Origin: Mesodorylaimus sp. YZB2_4
Taxonomy: Eukaryota; Nematoda; Enoplea; Dorylaimida; Dorylaimidae
NCBI GenBank assembly: GCA_030248295.1
Contig: JASANH010000830.1
Span: 248,001-312,000, forward strand
Length of the DNA: 64,000 nt
Reading direction: 5' to 3'
Under the pieces are notes generated by a model that saw nothing but the letters and a program-made list of their open reading frames with translations, was not told where the DNA came from and did no database searches. Shown piece after piece: positions 12,401 to 23,302 of the stretch (positions within the stretch are counted from its first letter, which is position 1; each line of letters opens with the position of its first letter). The position numbers were made by a program, and so were the translations under genes.

Positions 12401-13038
12401 GTCCCACACTCGTGCTGTCGGCCAGAAATAAGGGTAATTTGCCAAGTCGGCTTAATTTGGCTTACAAACTGTAGCAGCCTGTACAGTAGTATGCAACTGT
12501 CCCGTTTTACATTTTAGTTCAGCTCAGCAGCAAAGCGGCTAGAAAATTTTAATTGCGGGTTTAAGGCACAAGACGATGCGGTAATCACTTTTGGCAAGAA
12601 AAACTTGAAATATACCTACTTAACTGTTTTGTCTTTTTTACAGCTGCCAAAAGCAGTCAAGCGTATTTTCACTCAAGGATGCGTAGAAGCCATGGAAAGC
12701 TCAATCAAAAATAATTTACTACTTTTCTGTCTTGGAGCGTTTGGGGTAGCCGTGATTCCCGTAAGCTTTTTATAAGATCGAATTTTTGCCAGTGATAGGA
12801 ACTGAAATTAGACAAATACGAGTATCTTCCTCATTTCCTTTCTTTCTTCGAATATTGTTCTCAAAAGTTTGTGTTTAGTCTACTGACAGTTTTTGAAGTC
12901 CTCTTTCCACTTCAGCTAATTGGTATTTGTCTTGCGGTGACCTTATCATCGCAGATCGACGATCAGAGAACTCTATTTATTGACCAGGAACGAAGGCGTC
13001 GTCGAATAAGTCCCCAATATGTTGTGACTAGGACATGA
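9404..13038 (+). CDS. TspanC8-type tetraspanin, complete (seven exons, 340 residues)
   Basis: Exons: 9404-9616, 10213-10413, 11233-11406, 12302-12433, 12518-12580, 12644-12760 and 12916-13038. Every border is GT/AG and all six introns are phase 0. A cytoplasmic N-terminus of about 55 residues carries a KCCPSGCQC cluster that could be palmitoylated. TM1 is KYALFFVNVLFW joined to IGSLFLIGIGSW. TM2 is in exon 2 and TM3 in exon 3. The large extracellular loop starts FECCG (residues 197-201). It contains the TspanC8 signature NIYFNCTDSN, CGVP.SCC, a further NC and the closing GC, eight cysteines in all. TM4 runs from exon 5 into exon 6, followed by a basic tail (RRRRR). TspanC8 proteins escort and regulate the metalloprotease ADAM10 in animals, so that role is inferred here. 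The exon 1 ATG is the start that completes TM1. Intron 2 contains a SINE-A. Confidence 0.93.
10508..10672 (+). repeat. tRNA-derived SINE, family A, in tetraspanin intron 2
   Basis: It starts CTGGCCTCGTGGCCTGGTGG (A-box-like) and has the B-box-like GTGTTCGATTCGCGGGCC. The 3' tail AAGCGTTTGGTGATGTG then TAAAACATGAACATGAAC is shared with the minus-strand copies at 52079-52237 and 55771-55893. Confidence 0.8.
11940..12075. repeat. TA-rich microsatellite
   Basis: Tandem TATA/ATAC dinucleotide-rich sequence with several short palindromes, in tetraspanin intron 3. The short open frames over it are compositional artefacts. Confidence 0.75.
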
Positions 13039-14100
13039 AGATTTGTAAGAGTTGGCAGCAAATGACATTGTTAGGTTTCTTATTTCACTAAAAGGGAGAT
13101 TATTTTTGCACTTTTTGCTCATCCTATAACACATTTTCGCTTGTACTGTATCCGATATTTTGGACCTTGATGCTTGTATTCTTACTGCATTCTAGAAAAT
13201 TCTTAAAAAATGTTCTTTTGTATATATTTGACGGGGTTGCGGGTGATTGGCTCACCTGTGCTTCTCTTCTCTGGTCACCCTGCTTGTAATCAGTAAAGTA
13301 CGATGTGCGTGCTACAAGCTCTTCCAAATGCTAAACTTATGTTTCAATGATATTCTAAAAAGCTTTGTCAAGCAATTAATTTGATAGAACCATACAACTA
13401 TTGATAAGAATTACTCTGGATGTCCTAGTAGCAAGATGATCCCACCAATGAATCAGCCATCATATTGGTTAAGGAGATATAAAATCCAAATGATCAGCTA
13501 CTGTAGTTTTGAAGGGGGGATGCATGCCGATGTGGCGTTGCCGACACCAGAAAATATTTGCTTTGTTAGTCTAACTTTTGCATTGAATGATTAGAAATAT
13601 TTGAGTAAGAGCTAGAGAAGCTATCTCAAGTCAAAGTAAAAGTCAAAGTTTTCATTTCCGAACTGGCTTTTTTTGCGTCCAAGGATGTCGCTCTTTATTG
13701 CATTGGTGCCAGAGATCCAAAATTTTGACTTCCCCCCACTGAAACGTGGGTGCTGAATCTGAATATCGCTTTCTTTTTTCGATATTCCGATATCGATTCT
13801 AGATCTAGAGTGCATTTTGTCTATAAAAGTGCTGTTACATCTCGTACCGCCAAAGAATATGAGTATCGCCAGTGCAGTAATGCCTTCGCATGGCCAGCGT
13901 ATTTTGACATTTTGATACACTAATTGATAACCAGCTCAATATACTTTAATTACTTGGTAGCACAGTCAACATTAAAATCAGCTGCCTAATTCATTAGGCT
14001 TTTTGTCTAACCTGAATAAAATGGCTGCGAGTAAGGTAGCAGATGCAAACTAGCCTACACAGCACTGTGCCGCTAGTATGAACTTCTTATTTTTCAGTTC
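13039..14100. other. Intergenic region, tetraspanin to first receptor
   Basis: No coding exon is recognised. The right end, TTCTTATTTTTCAG at about 14083-14097, looks like a splice acceptor 35 bp before the receptor ATG. A non-coding 5' exon of the receptor may therefore lie in this stretch. Confidence 0.4.
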
Positions 14101-14131
14101 CTTCACGTGACCATAGAGTATCTGTCGGACA

Positions 14132-15112
14132 ATGGCCTCTGAAAATGCAACCAACGGGACTCATTGCGACGACGAGTGGTACAGAGCTGCGGCTAATACA
14201 GCGAAATTCATGGTCTACGTTGTGGCGACACCCATATATTTTTTGTTTGGTATAATCGGCAGTGTCCTCTTGGCTGCAGTTTGTCTAAAAAATTTGAAAA
14301 AAGAAAAGGCATACCTCTACCAAGTCATATTAGCCATATGCGAATGTCTCGCTGTCGTGGCCAATACATCGTATGTCGTAGCATTCTTCTGGCTCTCAGG
14401 TCTGATTTGGAAGACCCCGTCCTGGTACTCGACCTGCTATCCTTGCGTCTGGATAACCACCCACCTCGCCCTGTCCATGAATAACACGGCTATGATGACA
14501 ACGCTTATTCTCATGGTCTTCATGGGAGTCGATCGCGTTCGTGCTTTGTATGAAGGGACGAGATATAAGGCGGTTACAAAACAAGGTTATACTTTTGCCA
14601 CCCTTTTTTCCATTTTCTCTGCGACGGCACTTTGCATTTTCGAGTTTTTAAAATTCGAAGTACAAGATGTTGGCAATGGTAAATATAGTACGAACTACAG
14701 AGTTCCATGGAAAGCAGAATTTAGTAAAATTTGTAGTCAGATTAGATTTTATTTAACAATAATTATTTTAGCCTTTTTATATTTTTGTAATATTGCATTG
14801 GTTACATTTTATTGGAAACGAATTGTAAATTCGGGCATAATCACATCTAGTCAAGAAGCAAGCAGAAAACAAAGCCTGAAAATGTTGTGTTTAATTACTA
14901 TTTGTCAATCGCTTCTGTTAACCCTGACGCAAACTTGCTTGAATTTATACTCGGTTATTCCAAATTATATCAGTTTTTCATGTGATGCAATTAAATTACT
15001 CTTTTTACCATTTGCTGATTCTTTATCATTTACGAATGCGGCCACTTTTTATATATTTTTTGTTTTCAATGCCACTTTTCGTCGATCGGTTTTCAAATTG
15101 TTTAAATCCTAG
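14132..15112 (+). CDS. Rhodopsin-like 7TM receptor, copy 1 (intronless, 326 residues)
   Basis: An uninterrupted frame. The extracellular N-terminus has two N-glycosylation sequons (NAT, NGT; residues 5-9). Seven hydrophobic segments lie near residues 25-52, 59-87, 105-133, 153-172, 203-228, 247-275 and 288-312. TM3 ends MGVDRVRAL, a variant of the DRY motif. TM7 reads SLSFTNAATFYIFFVFNATFRR, which corresponds to the NSxxNFxIY..FxxxFRR end of peptide (FMRFamide-type) receptors and lacks a classical NPxxY. Length and layout fit a short-tailed neuropeptide-type receptor at the cell surface; the ligand is unknown. A splice-acceptor-like TTATTTTTCAG precedes the ATG by about 35 bp. The paralogue at 20575 is nearly identical over the first 165 bp and over TM3, but much less similar elsewhere. 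Confidence 0.85.
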   Translation: MASENATNGTHCDDEWYRAAANTAKFMVYVVATPIYFLFGIIGSVLLAAVCLKNLKKEKAYLYQVILAICECLAVVANTSYVVAFFWLSGLIWKTPSWYSTCYPCVWITTHLALSMNNTAMMTTLILMVFMGVDRVRALYEGTRYKAVTKQGYTFATLFSIFSATALCIFEFLKFEVQDVGNGKYSTNYRVPWKAEFSKICSQIRFYLTIIILAFLYFCNIALVTFYWKRIVNSGIITSSQEASRKQSLKMLCLITICQSLLLTLTQTCLNLYSVIPNYISFSCDAIKLLFLPFADSLSFTNAATFYIFFVFNATFRRSVFKLFKS

Positions 15113-17150
15113 CCACATTCCGATTATCGTGGAGAAGATTTGATACAAAATTGGTCGAGCTAGAACACCAGTTGTCGCTTATAATTTGAACAATATAAAT
15201 TATATTTATGTGTACGAATTTATCGACCCACCTGGTCCATATGCGATAGTACCCCAATCTTAAGTGCTTCTTTGAAAATAATAATAAATATCTATGAGCA
15301 GGTGCAAAAATAAATTTTTTAGTCTGCTTAGACGCAATAAAATTGGTGCTTGGGTGGTTACTAAACCGTTCGCCCCGGCTTGTCCAAACACTTGTAGCTC
15401 GTCAGGCTCAATACAACGTTTGGTGCCGAAATACTGCAGAGAAGCAGTCTTGGCTATCGCTCCCAGCAGGTTTTGAGCCGCCGCGGTTATGCGCCAGTAC
15501 ATCAAGTCTCTAGCTTCCCGACCTTGCGTGGAGAAAAAGTGTAAGAAACTGGCTCCCAGCCAACTTGCTGGCCGTCCTTTGCTCCTGTGTGGTTACAAAT
15601 TTGAAAGAGGAAACTCCACCGTCACCAGCAGAGGCCGTATTCATGAACTCTCGATGTAATTACGGTGAGGTGACCAGAAATTTCAGGGTGAGATGACTAT
15701 GAATACTGTGAACTCAAATGCAAACGTTTGAGGTGGTGATAGCCACCTCAGGCTTCTTCTAGTCACCTCACAGAGTTGGCTTTATTTTCTTTCGACTAAA
15801 GTTTCATGAGTGCCGTTTTCAAGTCACCTTTGATTTTTCTGAGCAGTGACATCAACTTATTCACCCTGAAAGTTTCATGAATGACAGAGTTTTGTCACCT
15901 TACAGTAAAACGGTCATCTCACCATAAAGCTCGCGAGGAAACGCTTCATGAATATTGCCTCAGATGCAGCGAAAAATTGGCATTTCCTCTGCAACATAAA
16001 TTACAAAAGTTACAATGAAAATAGTGGGTTTCCGGCTTGAAAATCTCGTGCTTCACCGTCAGTGCGGCTAGTAGCAAAAGATGGCTACAAGAATTTCAGG
16101 GATCATAGAACTGAACCAACCGAATCTAAGATTGGGCTTTGATCTGGAAATGTGGATGAAGGTTCTTCTGGATGTGGCAACTTTAGGCACAAGAAGCCAT
16201 AGCTTCCAATTTCTTGACCGTGCTAATAATCAAGGGACTCTTATCGATCCTGTTAACATTGATTTCTCGCCTCTGCCAACTTGCAATGAAAGAAGGCAGT
16301 TTGCATCACCTTTAGCCTCGATCTTCCAACTCTCCGATCACCTGCTGACAATGAAAAAACGGTATCAAAATCCAGCAGAATATGAACACGAGCATCGAAT
16401 CCATTTGTCTCCTATTTGTCTTGTCTCGTTAGTCGTGAGCGCAGAACTGATCATTTTCAGTTTTTCCTTACCTTATATAGGGCAACTTGTGAGTTTGAAA
16501 ATTCTAGCGTCGGGTTCAGTAAACTTAATTTTTCGATGTACCCATCACATTATTATGCATATTCGGATAAATTCGTCATAACTCCAGCCCCCTTCGTGTC
16601 ATGTCTTCATTAGAAAACAATTACGGTTGCGAAGGCTTGTATAGTCCGCATAGAAGAACTTTCTTGTGTGCAGTTTATTTAGTCTATCTTTAGGCAGTCA
16701 GTGAACATTATGCGAATCACGTATGTAACTGCACGAGTATGAGGGTTCTGACACTTGCATGATAAGCTTATGCAAACTATACTTCGATAATGACCGATAG
16801 CAAACTAATTTCATCAGATTCGGGAACACATGCGTCTTTCAGGAGCTGGTGGGTGTGATAATAGCATGTATGAACGAAGTACCGAAAAAAGCTGTAAGCA
16901 GTCAAAGCAGAGGAGGATCAAGAGAAAAAAGCTTTTCTGCGCACACTAGCACCCATACCAGCGCCTGCAGCGGTTTCTCACAACACTGTTTTTTTAAGTA
17001 TTTACGCATGTTTTTTGATTGATCTTTGAAAAATTATCTTTTAGATCACCACTTTAATGCCCTGATTAAGTGCGTTATGTTTGGGGAACACTGAGCAAAA
17101 ATCAAAGTTCCTGACCACCTTCAATTTTTTGGCTTTGCATCTGTAGGCAT
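14966..17150 (+). repeat. Segmental duplication, left copy (partner 26466-29380)
   Basis: The receptor 3' end and about 2 kb downstream align with 26466-29380. Shared markers are the receptor TM7 region and the CAGGTGCAAAAATAA block near 15300/26820. Others are TTCTTCTGGATGTRG near 16165/27030, CTCTTATCGATCCTGTT near 16240/28475 and TTAATTTTTCGATGTAC near 16530/28750. The copies differ by many substitutions and small indels. A MITE (15631-15961) is present only in this copy. Confidence 0.75.
15631..15961. mobile_element. MITE with about 45-bp imperfect terminal inverted repeats
   Basis: The left end GAGGCCGTATTCATGAA then GGTGAGGTGACC is mirrored at the right end by GGTCATCTCACC then TTCATGAATATTGCCTC. 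Internal GTCACCT/AGGTGAC and TTTCATGA motifs recur. There is no coding capacity. It is absent from the homologous position in the 26.5-29.4 kb copy, so it probably inserted after that duplication. Confidence 0.72.
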
Positions 17151-17431
17151 ACCATTTTTAGTGCTCCATGTATGTATACACTCATCCGTTTATGCTTACT
17201 GATGATTGTGTGAGCTTGCCACAAAGTAACGCATTAAATACATATGCTCTAAGCTCATTGTGTGACCCCAGGTCTCCTCGGTTCAAATTCCAGTCATTCC
17301 TGTTCCCACTGCTTCTGTCTGTCAATCAGTCATTTACTTCTTGACCAGAAATCACGGGCATACAGTCGGTGGAAGGTTACATTGCCCGCATCGCATTACA
17401 TTCAGTATTCTCAGGATTAAAAAGACTCCCT

Positions 17432-17557
17432 GTCGTGGCCTAACGGTTAATTCGTCTGTCTCTGACGCTGGTTGTGCATTTAGGGTGGAGGGTTCGATTC
17501 CCGCCTGAGTACAAAAAGATTGCCAAATATGTGTTCCCAGCCCTCGAGTGCACTGTA
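17432..17557 (+). repeat. tRNA-derived SINE, family B, 5' part (interrupted)
   Basis: It has the A-box-like CGTGGCCTAACGGTTAATTC and the B-box GGGTTCGATTCCCGCC, followed by the family tail TGCCAAATATGTGTTCCC. It stops at GTGCACTGTA. The missing end of the tail resumes at 19284 as CGCTGTATGGTGCTTGGC, so an element has inserted into this SINE. Confidence 0.78.
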
Positions 17558-19283
17558 TTACAAATGGTTGCGTACAAAATACGCATACGCAAAGTTTGCG
17601 TATTACGCATTGAAATTTGGATGCGTATGCGCGTACGCATACGCATACGCATTCGACCTGGTGTACGCATATACGCATACGCAAACTGGGTTGTACGCAA
17701 TACATACAATGCGTATTTTCATGTTAGCGGCTTCAACAAAACCAAAAGTTATCCCGCGATTTCCGACTTTGTTGTAGTACAAGGAAGGGCTACCGTACAG
17801 TATAACTTCCTTTTGTACCATATTTTTTATTTACTGCACGTCTTTGTAATCGGGACTACGAGTCCAATGATGTTAGAGGAAGTAGTCGAGGAACCTTAGA
17901 GTTTACCATAGAGCTCTCGCAGTAAGGTTGGAAGTTTGCAGCAAAATGCAATAAGTTACAGCTAATTTACTTGGTCTCATTATTTCTCGATTTGGATTTC
18001 TTATGTACACATACATTGTGGAGGGACGAAAGAATCTGTATTCGTTTCCGCAAAGTGACTGATCTTGACATGACTGCTCAGGATTCTCAATTAATACCCT
18101 TCCAAAGCGAGTCCGCGTGCATGCAGGATATGAGGAAAATGCCCATAGTTATAAAACCTGTTTTTTCAAATAATCGGCCAGCAAAAGAGCTGTTTCAATA
18201 CAGCGAGTGAGGGACCATAGAACTGTAGCACCTCGAAGATAGACTAAAAGGTAGTCGAAGAAGCTCAGAGTCGGTCGCTTGCTGATTGTAGGTTCTGCGG
18301 CCATTAAGCCATATTCTGTGCCAGGTTCTTGGATTTATAAACAGGATATATGGCAACTTGTGCCCTGAGCATTATCCTGGTTTAATTACTGTATCTGTGC
18401 CGATTGTGACCCGTTTCGGCCAGTGTCCCCTTTCACCCAGAAAAATTCCCAGAGACCCCTTTTGGCCGGTCCCGTTTCAAACAGAAAACCGATTCAGCCA
18501 GATATTTTTGGAAAGGTAGCCAAGCATTCTTTACAAGGAAGTTTACTTCAACCCCCTTCAAATGCCCTTACTGAACCAAGGATCCGATTTTTTTGCACTA
18601 GCACATGGAGAGAAGCATGAATGGCGAGCACATGATCTGGCATGGAACCAAACTAACGTTACATCGATAACATATTCTGATTTTTTGAGAGCTCACAAAT
18701 CAGTGTACGAAGAACACAGCAGGATGACACCATGGCCGTTTTGTAGAATCACCTCCAGTTTTAGCTCTCAATTATGATCTGTTGGAAGTTTGACTATTTT
18801 CAACCACGTCATGAGTGCGGGTGCGGGCATGCTCAGAGAACACCACCCACCTAAGGCGTTTGCTGTGCAGAGATTTTGGCTGAATCGGGGCTGGCCGTAC
18901 AGGAACACTGGCCCATTTATACAAAAGAGACACTGGCCAGAAAGGGATTCTTGCCCAAACGGGTTGCTGGCTGAACCAGGATGGGGCCCTGAGAAATAAT
19001 CCATGATCGAACCTAAGAGAAATTTCTCCCCGAAGACGTTTTTTAAGCTGACCATTAGCGGCAGCGACAAGTTCTGCGATGTCTTATGTCTGTTGCACTG
19101 TTGTGGTGGTTGGCATTTCAGTTATGGACATACAGTTAGTTGCAGTTTATGACTACATGTATCATTAGCTATAGTAGGAAAAATACGCAATACGCAAACT
19201 TGTATGCATACTTTGTGGAGTACGCAATTTGCGTATTACGCAATACGCATACGCATTCAAATCAAGTATTTTTACCAACTGAT
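17558..19283. mobile_element. Non-autonomous DNA element inserted in a SINE, with subterminal TACGCA repeats
   Basis: About 1.73 kb separates the two halves of a SINE-B. The flanks CACTGTA (17551-17557) and CGCTGTA (19284-19290) look like a diverged 7-8-bp target duplication. Dense TACGCA/TGCGTA hexamers occupy both ends (17570-17715 and 19178-19258). The interior has no recognisable transposase. Subterminal hexamer arrays and an 8-bp-type duplication fit hAT-like elements, but the terminal inverted repeats are weak. Confidence 0.65.
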
Positions 19284-19320
19284 CGCTGTATGGTGCTTGG
19301 CTATGGATAAAGTATTATTA
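19284..19320 (+). repeat. SINE-B 3' tail, continuation of 17432-17557
   Basis: CGCTGTATGGTGCTTGGC followed by TATGGATAAAGTATTATTA is the family-B tail, as in 29980-30015 and the minus strand of 6025-6060. Confidence 0.7.
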
Positions 19321-20574
19321 CGATTATGATGACTTGGATTTCATGCTATATCGTTTAGAAATGTGTTAAAGCGAAATCCAATTCATTCGTATTTTATCAT
19401 TTGTCCCTACTTTTTCCATCTGTTATTAACAGACCGAAAAAGGCAGAAGCTAAGGCCTAATTTTCGCAATATACCCTAGGAAGACAAAATGTCTCGTTTC
19501 CAGTTTTTTAAAAATCTCATGGGAGCGTAATATTCCTTGCATTCCTAGTCCTTTAACCCATCAATCAGAAAATTGTGTATCGTCTTTAAATTCCACCGCT
19601 CACACAGTGAATGTTTGAATGATGAGGATTGGTTGCTTATGACCCGATTGATCTGTATAATATTTTTGTGAATGTTTCATCCGCATGGAATAAGTGCGAT
19701 CCATCGCCGTCGAAACATGCATTTTCTTTGCATATACAGTAGTGCTTGATTATTTCTGCTGTCAGATAAGTTGTTGATTGAGAAATATGCTCAGTTTTTT
19801 GTGCTCTATTCATGTATGACGTGGGAAACGCCATAAGGCTGCCCCTAGTGAATGGCTACTGCCATAAGTGACGAAGTCAGAAACGTGCCCTACTTTTGTC
19901 CACTACATTGTCAGAACATCATTTTCGTAAGCGCGAAAAAATGTGAGCGTACTATTAACAGTGTTTTACCGTGTAGCTGTATTGATGCGTCAATGTCACT
20001 TCATGTCAGCGTCACTTCATGCCTGTAGTCACAAATTTGCGATAATCTATCAGGCACGATAACCATAGAAAATGAGTAGAATGAGTAAGATATGCGGGAG
20101 GCAAAAGTGAGCGGCTTTCGATTAGCTTAACGACAGCAGGATTTCATAGCACTTTCATCCTGATGTCACCTGAGCCTAATATCCCAGGTCAAATGATTTT
20201 CTCATAAAGGACCATCGTCATTGGACACGGCGCTACTGTGCAACGACGCACAACATTAGAAAAATGGCTTGTTGCCTAGTAGCATGTCCTTTAGGAACAA
20301 AGTTCAAGGTAATATTGCATTGAGCATAAAGATTCCCTCCGACGTAAATCGTACCCCGTAGCCCTGACATTTTGACAGCACGGCCAAGATGAAGTCTTTC
20401 ACAAGAATCTAACCGATCAAACATGCATTCTTCTCTGGCCTAACGAGGTGTCTGATAATGAACTCTCTTCACAGCCGCGCACCACCGATTCAACTCACAA
20501 GTCCGTAGGTGTACATATTTGCTTCTATTAAAGTAGGATGCGCTTATAGGCTGCGATGTGTGCACTACTAGGAA

Positions 20575-21591
20575 ATGGCTTCTGAAAATGCAACCAACGG
20601 GACTCATTGCGACGACGAGTGGTACAAAGCTGCGGCTAATACAGCGAAATTCATGGTCTACGTTGTGGCGACACCCATATATTTCTTGTTTGGTATAATC
20701 GGCAGCGTCCTCTTGGCTGCAGTTTGTTTGAAAAATTTGAAGAAAGAGAAGGCTTACCTTTACCAAGTCATATTAGCCATATGCGAATGTTTCTCTGTCC
20801 TGGCCAATACGTCATACATCGTCGCGTTCTTCTGGATTGGTGGCCTGATTTGGAAGGCCCCGTCCCGGTACACGTCCTGCTATCCTTGCGTCTGGATAAC
20901 CACTCACCTCGCCCTGTCCATGAATAACACGGCTATGATGACAACGCTTATTCTCATGGTTTTCATGGGAGTCGATCGCGTTCGTGCTTTGTATGAAGGG
21001 GCTAGCTATGAAGCAATCACCAAGAAAGGGTATACTTTTGCCACACTTTTTTCTATTTTCTCTGCTTTGTTGCTTTGCATCTTTGAATTCCTCAAATTTG
21101 AGGTAAAAGATCTTGGCGATGGTAAATATGGCACGAATTTTAGAGTTCCATGGAGAGTAGAATTTTGTAAAATTTTCAGTCAAATTAGATTTTACATAAC
21201 AATAATTATTTTAGTTTCTTTATATTTATGTAACTTCGCCACTTTAATCCTATATTGGAAACAAATTGTAAATTCGAATGTAATCACATCCACCCAAGAA
21301 GCAAATAGAAAACAGAGTCTAAAAATATTGACCCTAATTACAATTTTCCAATCACTATTGTTAACCCTGACTCAAACCTGCTTGAATTTATTCTCAGTTA
21401 TTCCAAATTATATCACTTTTACATGTGATTCGAAAAAACTCATGTTTTTACCATTTGCTGATTCTTTATCATTTACGAATGCGGCCACCTTTTATATATT
21501 TTTTTCTTTCAATGCCACTTTTCGTCGCTCTGTTATTGATTTGCTAAGAAAGCAGCAGAATTCTATTCGACTTGAAAATGACGACAAGTGA
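20575..21591 (+). CDS. Rhodopsin-like 7TM receptor, copy 2 (intronless, 338 residues)
   Basis: A full-length paralogue of the receptor at 14132, with the same sequon-bearing start, seven hydrophobic segments, the DRVRAL motif after TM3, and TNAATFYIFF in TM7. It differs by a longer hydrophilic tail ending in RLENDDK. The first 165 bp and a 120-bp stretch over TM3 are almost identical to copy 1, while TM4 to TM6 are clearly diverged. Upstream similarity to copy 1 stops at the ATG. CACTACTAG three bases before the ATG could be a splice acceptor, matching the acceptor-like site before copy 1. The role is presumed to be a cell-surface peptide receptor; the ligand is unknown. Confidence 0.85.
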   Translation: MASENATNGTHCDDEWYKAAANTAKFMVYVVATPIYFLFGIIGSVLLAAVCLKNLKKEKAYLYQVILAICECFSVLANTSYIVAFFWIGGLIWKAPSRYTSCYPCVWITTHLALSMNNTAMMTTLILMVFMGVDRVRALYEGASYEAITKKGYTFATLFSIFSALLLCIFEFLKFEVKDLGDGKYGTNFRVPWRVEFCKIFSQIRFYITIIILVSLYLCNFATLILYWKQIVNSNVITSTQEANRKQSLKILTLITIFQSLLLTLTQTCLNLFSVIPNYITFTCDSKKLMFLPFADSLSFTNAATFYIFFSFNATFRRSVIDLLRKQQNSIRLENDDK

Positions 21592-21727
21592 TTAACATCT
21601 GTTTGTATCTGCTGCAGCTTCCTCGGTGATCATTATTGAAATGTTACGTCTTTTTGGTATGGGATGCTGGTACAGTACGATTTAAAAAAAAATATGTTAG
21701 CGTTCTGTTTATGGGTCTAGTTTAAGG

Positions 21728-22465
21728 GAAGTTGGCTGCCTCAGGACCAACGCTTGTAATCCTGAGCCATCTACAGACAAAACCATCTGTAGAAGACAAA
21801 ACCGATTGGAAGTCCTGTGAACGACCTCGGGTGGCAATGCCCTGCCAACTTTTCAAAAACCAGAAAAACAAAAAAATTGGACCTAAAATGTTTTAACGGA
21901 GGATTATATGTCGATGTGATTTTGTTTCTTTTGAATTTGTTCATCGATGGTAACAATAAACTATGTAACAACGATAGTTACAAGATAAATGGTGTGTTTG
22001 GCACGGGTAATTATTGCTCGGAGAGCACGCTGTCGTTGGAGCGGCAGCGGCGTATGTCTCATTTTCGACTAGTTCTCTCAATATTTCTTTAGTATTTGAA
22101 AAGCTTTTCCTGATGCTGCTGTTTTAGTAAAAGAAAGTTGCAAGATGGGTCTCAAACTGGAGTAGAGTTTACGATTCAGTAGAAAAAGGAGCTGGAGCGT
22201 GCAACAATAACAACACGCATTGAAACGAATGTACCTGTATGTAACGAATGTAACAGGTCTTCCTTCAGAGACTCTTTCCTTCCATCTCACATTCGAAAGC
22301 GTATGAGTACTGGCTCTCATACTGGGACGATAATGCTGGTGTGGAATGGAATCCCGATGGAGAAGGTGTTCCGTGTACAGGGAGTTGGCCGCCTCAGGAC
22401 CAACGCTTGAAGTCGTGACCCTGAGCCATCTGGAAGACAAAACGGATTGGAAGTCATGTGTTTCG
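21728..22465 (+). repeat. Pair of about 90-bp direct repeats (21728-21825 and 22375-22465)
   Basis: Both contain AGTTGGC.GCCTCAGGACC, AACGCTTG, CCTGAGCCATCT, GAAGACAAAAC.GATTGGAAG and TC.TGTG. The first copy has a small internal duplication of ACAAAACC.TCTGTAG. A more distant relative may lie near 27290-27400. The function is unknown. Confidence 0.6.
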
Positions 22466-23199
22466 TGACGAAGCGCACTACCAGTATAGGGTAGTATTTC
22501 ACACCAGTGTGTGCAGATGTTTCTCTAAAGTTGTCGCGAAATATAAATATGGAGAGAGGCGACAATGCTTCGAGTCTGGTGCTTTACAGTAATCAAGAGA
22601 AACAGAAGGAACAGACCGTTCAGGTCAACAGAGAAAACGCCCCTCGCATGAACGATACCAAATCACATATCATTTAGAGGTGTAAAGTGTTCCATTCTCG
22701 GGCATTGTGCAGTGGGCGAGGCGCTGCTTCCTCGTATCAATCGCGCATTTCGCGACAAAAGTAGTGCACAGTACGGATTTTTTAATATTCACACACATGT
22801 TTTCGCCGATATCGTAAGCGCGGTAGCGCTTACCTTAAGAATAGAGGGTAATTCCATAGGCGTCGTATGTTTTGCGTGGGGCTCTGTGGAAAGTATAGTG
22901 CGGTGTCCTATACCTACGTGTTAAAGGAAAGGCGGCGGTTGGCAGCGAGGAAATTTTATGACCGTTGTTTTCTCAAAATTTTCAGTGATGACATAGGTAG
23001 ATCAGACATGTAGTTTATAGAGAATTGAACGCTCTACAAAATGAGGGTAATGTTTGTAAAAATAAGGGGGTTTTTTAGATGGTTTGAGGAAAAAAAGCGA
23101 GAGGTCTTGGGATTCGCGGCGAGACGCGATGTATGTAGCCGGTCATGTTTGTTGTAGGCAGCGGGGTTGCGGTGCGTTGTGCAATTCATCGAGGCATAG

Positions 23200-23302
23200 G
23201 GCGCATTTATAGTCGACAAAATTTCTAGCATACGCTGAAGTATATGGCCATTGCACCTACCCTAGGGGTAGGAGTAGAAATTTTGTCGACTATAAATGCG
23301 CC
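23200..23302. repeat. Perfect 27-bp inverted repeat with 49-bp loop
   Basis: GGCGCATTTATAGTCGACAA and onward (23200-23226) is exactly mirrored at 23276-23302. The loop contains CCTACCCTAGGGGTAGG, itself palindromic. The structure could fold into a strong hairpin. Confidence 0.8.

Noticed and set aside
16081..16581. 166-codon open frame downstream of receptor copy 1
   Set aside because: The duplicated region at 28440-28800 has non-triplet indels and a stop in the same frame, so the frame is not conserved and is probably chance.
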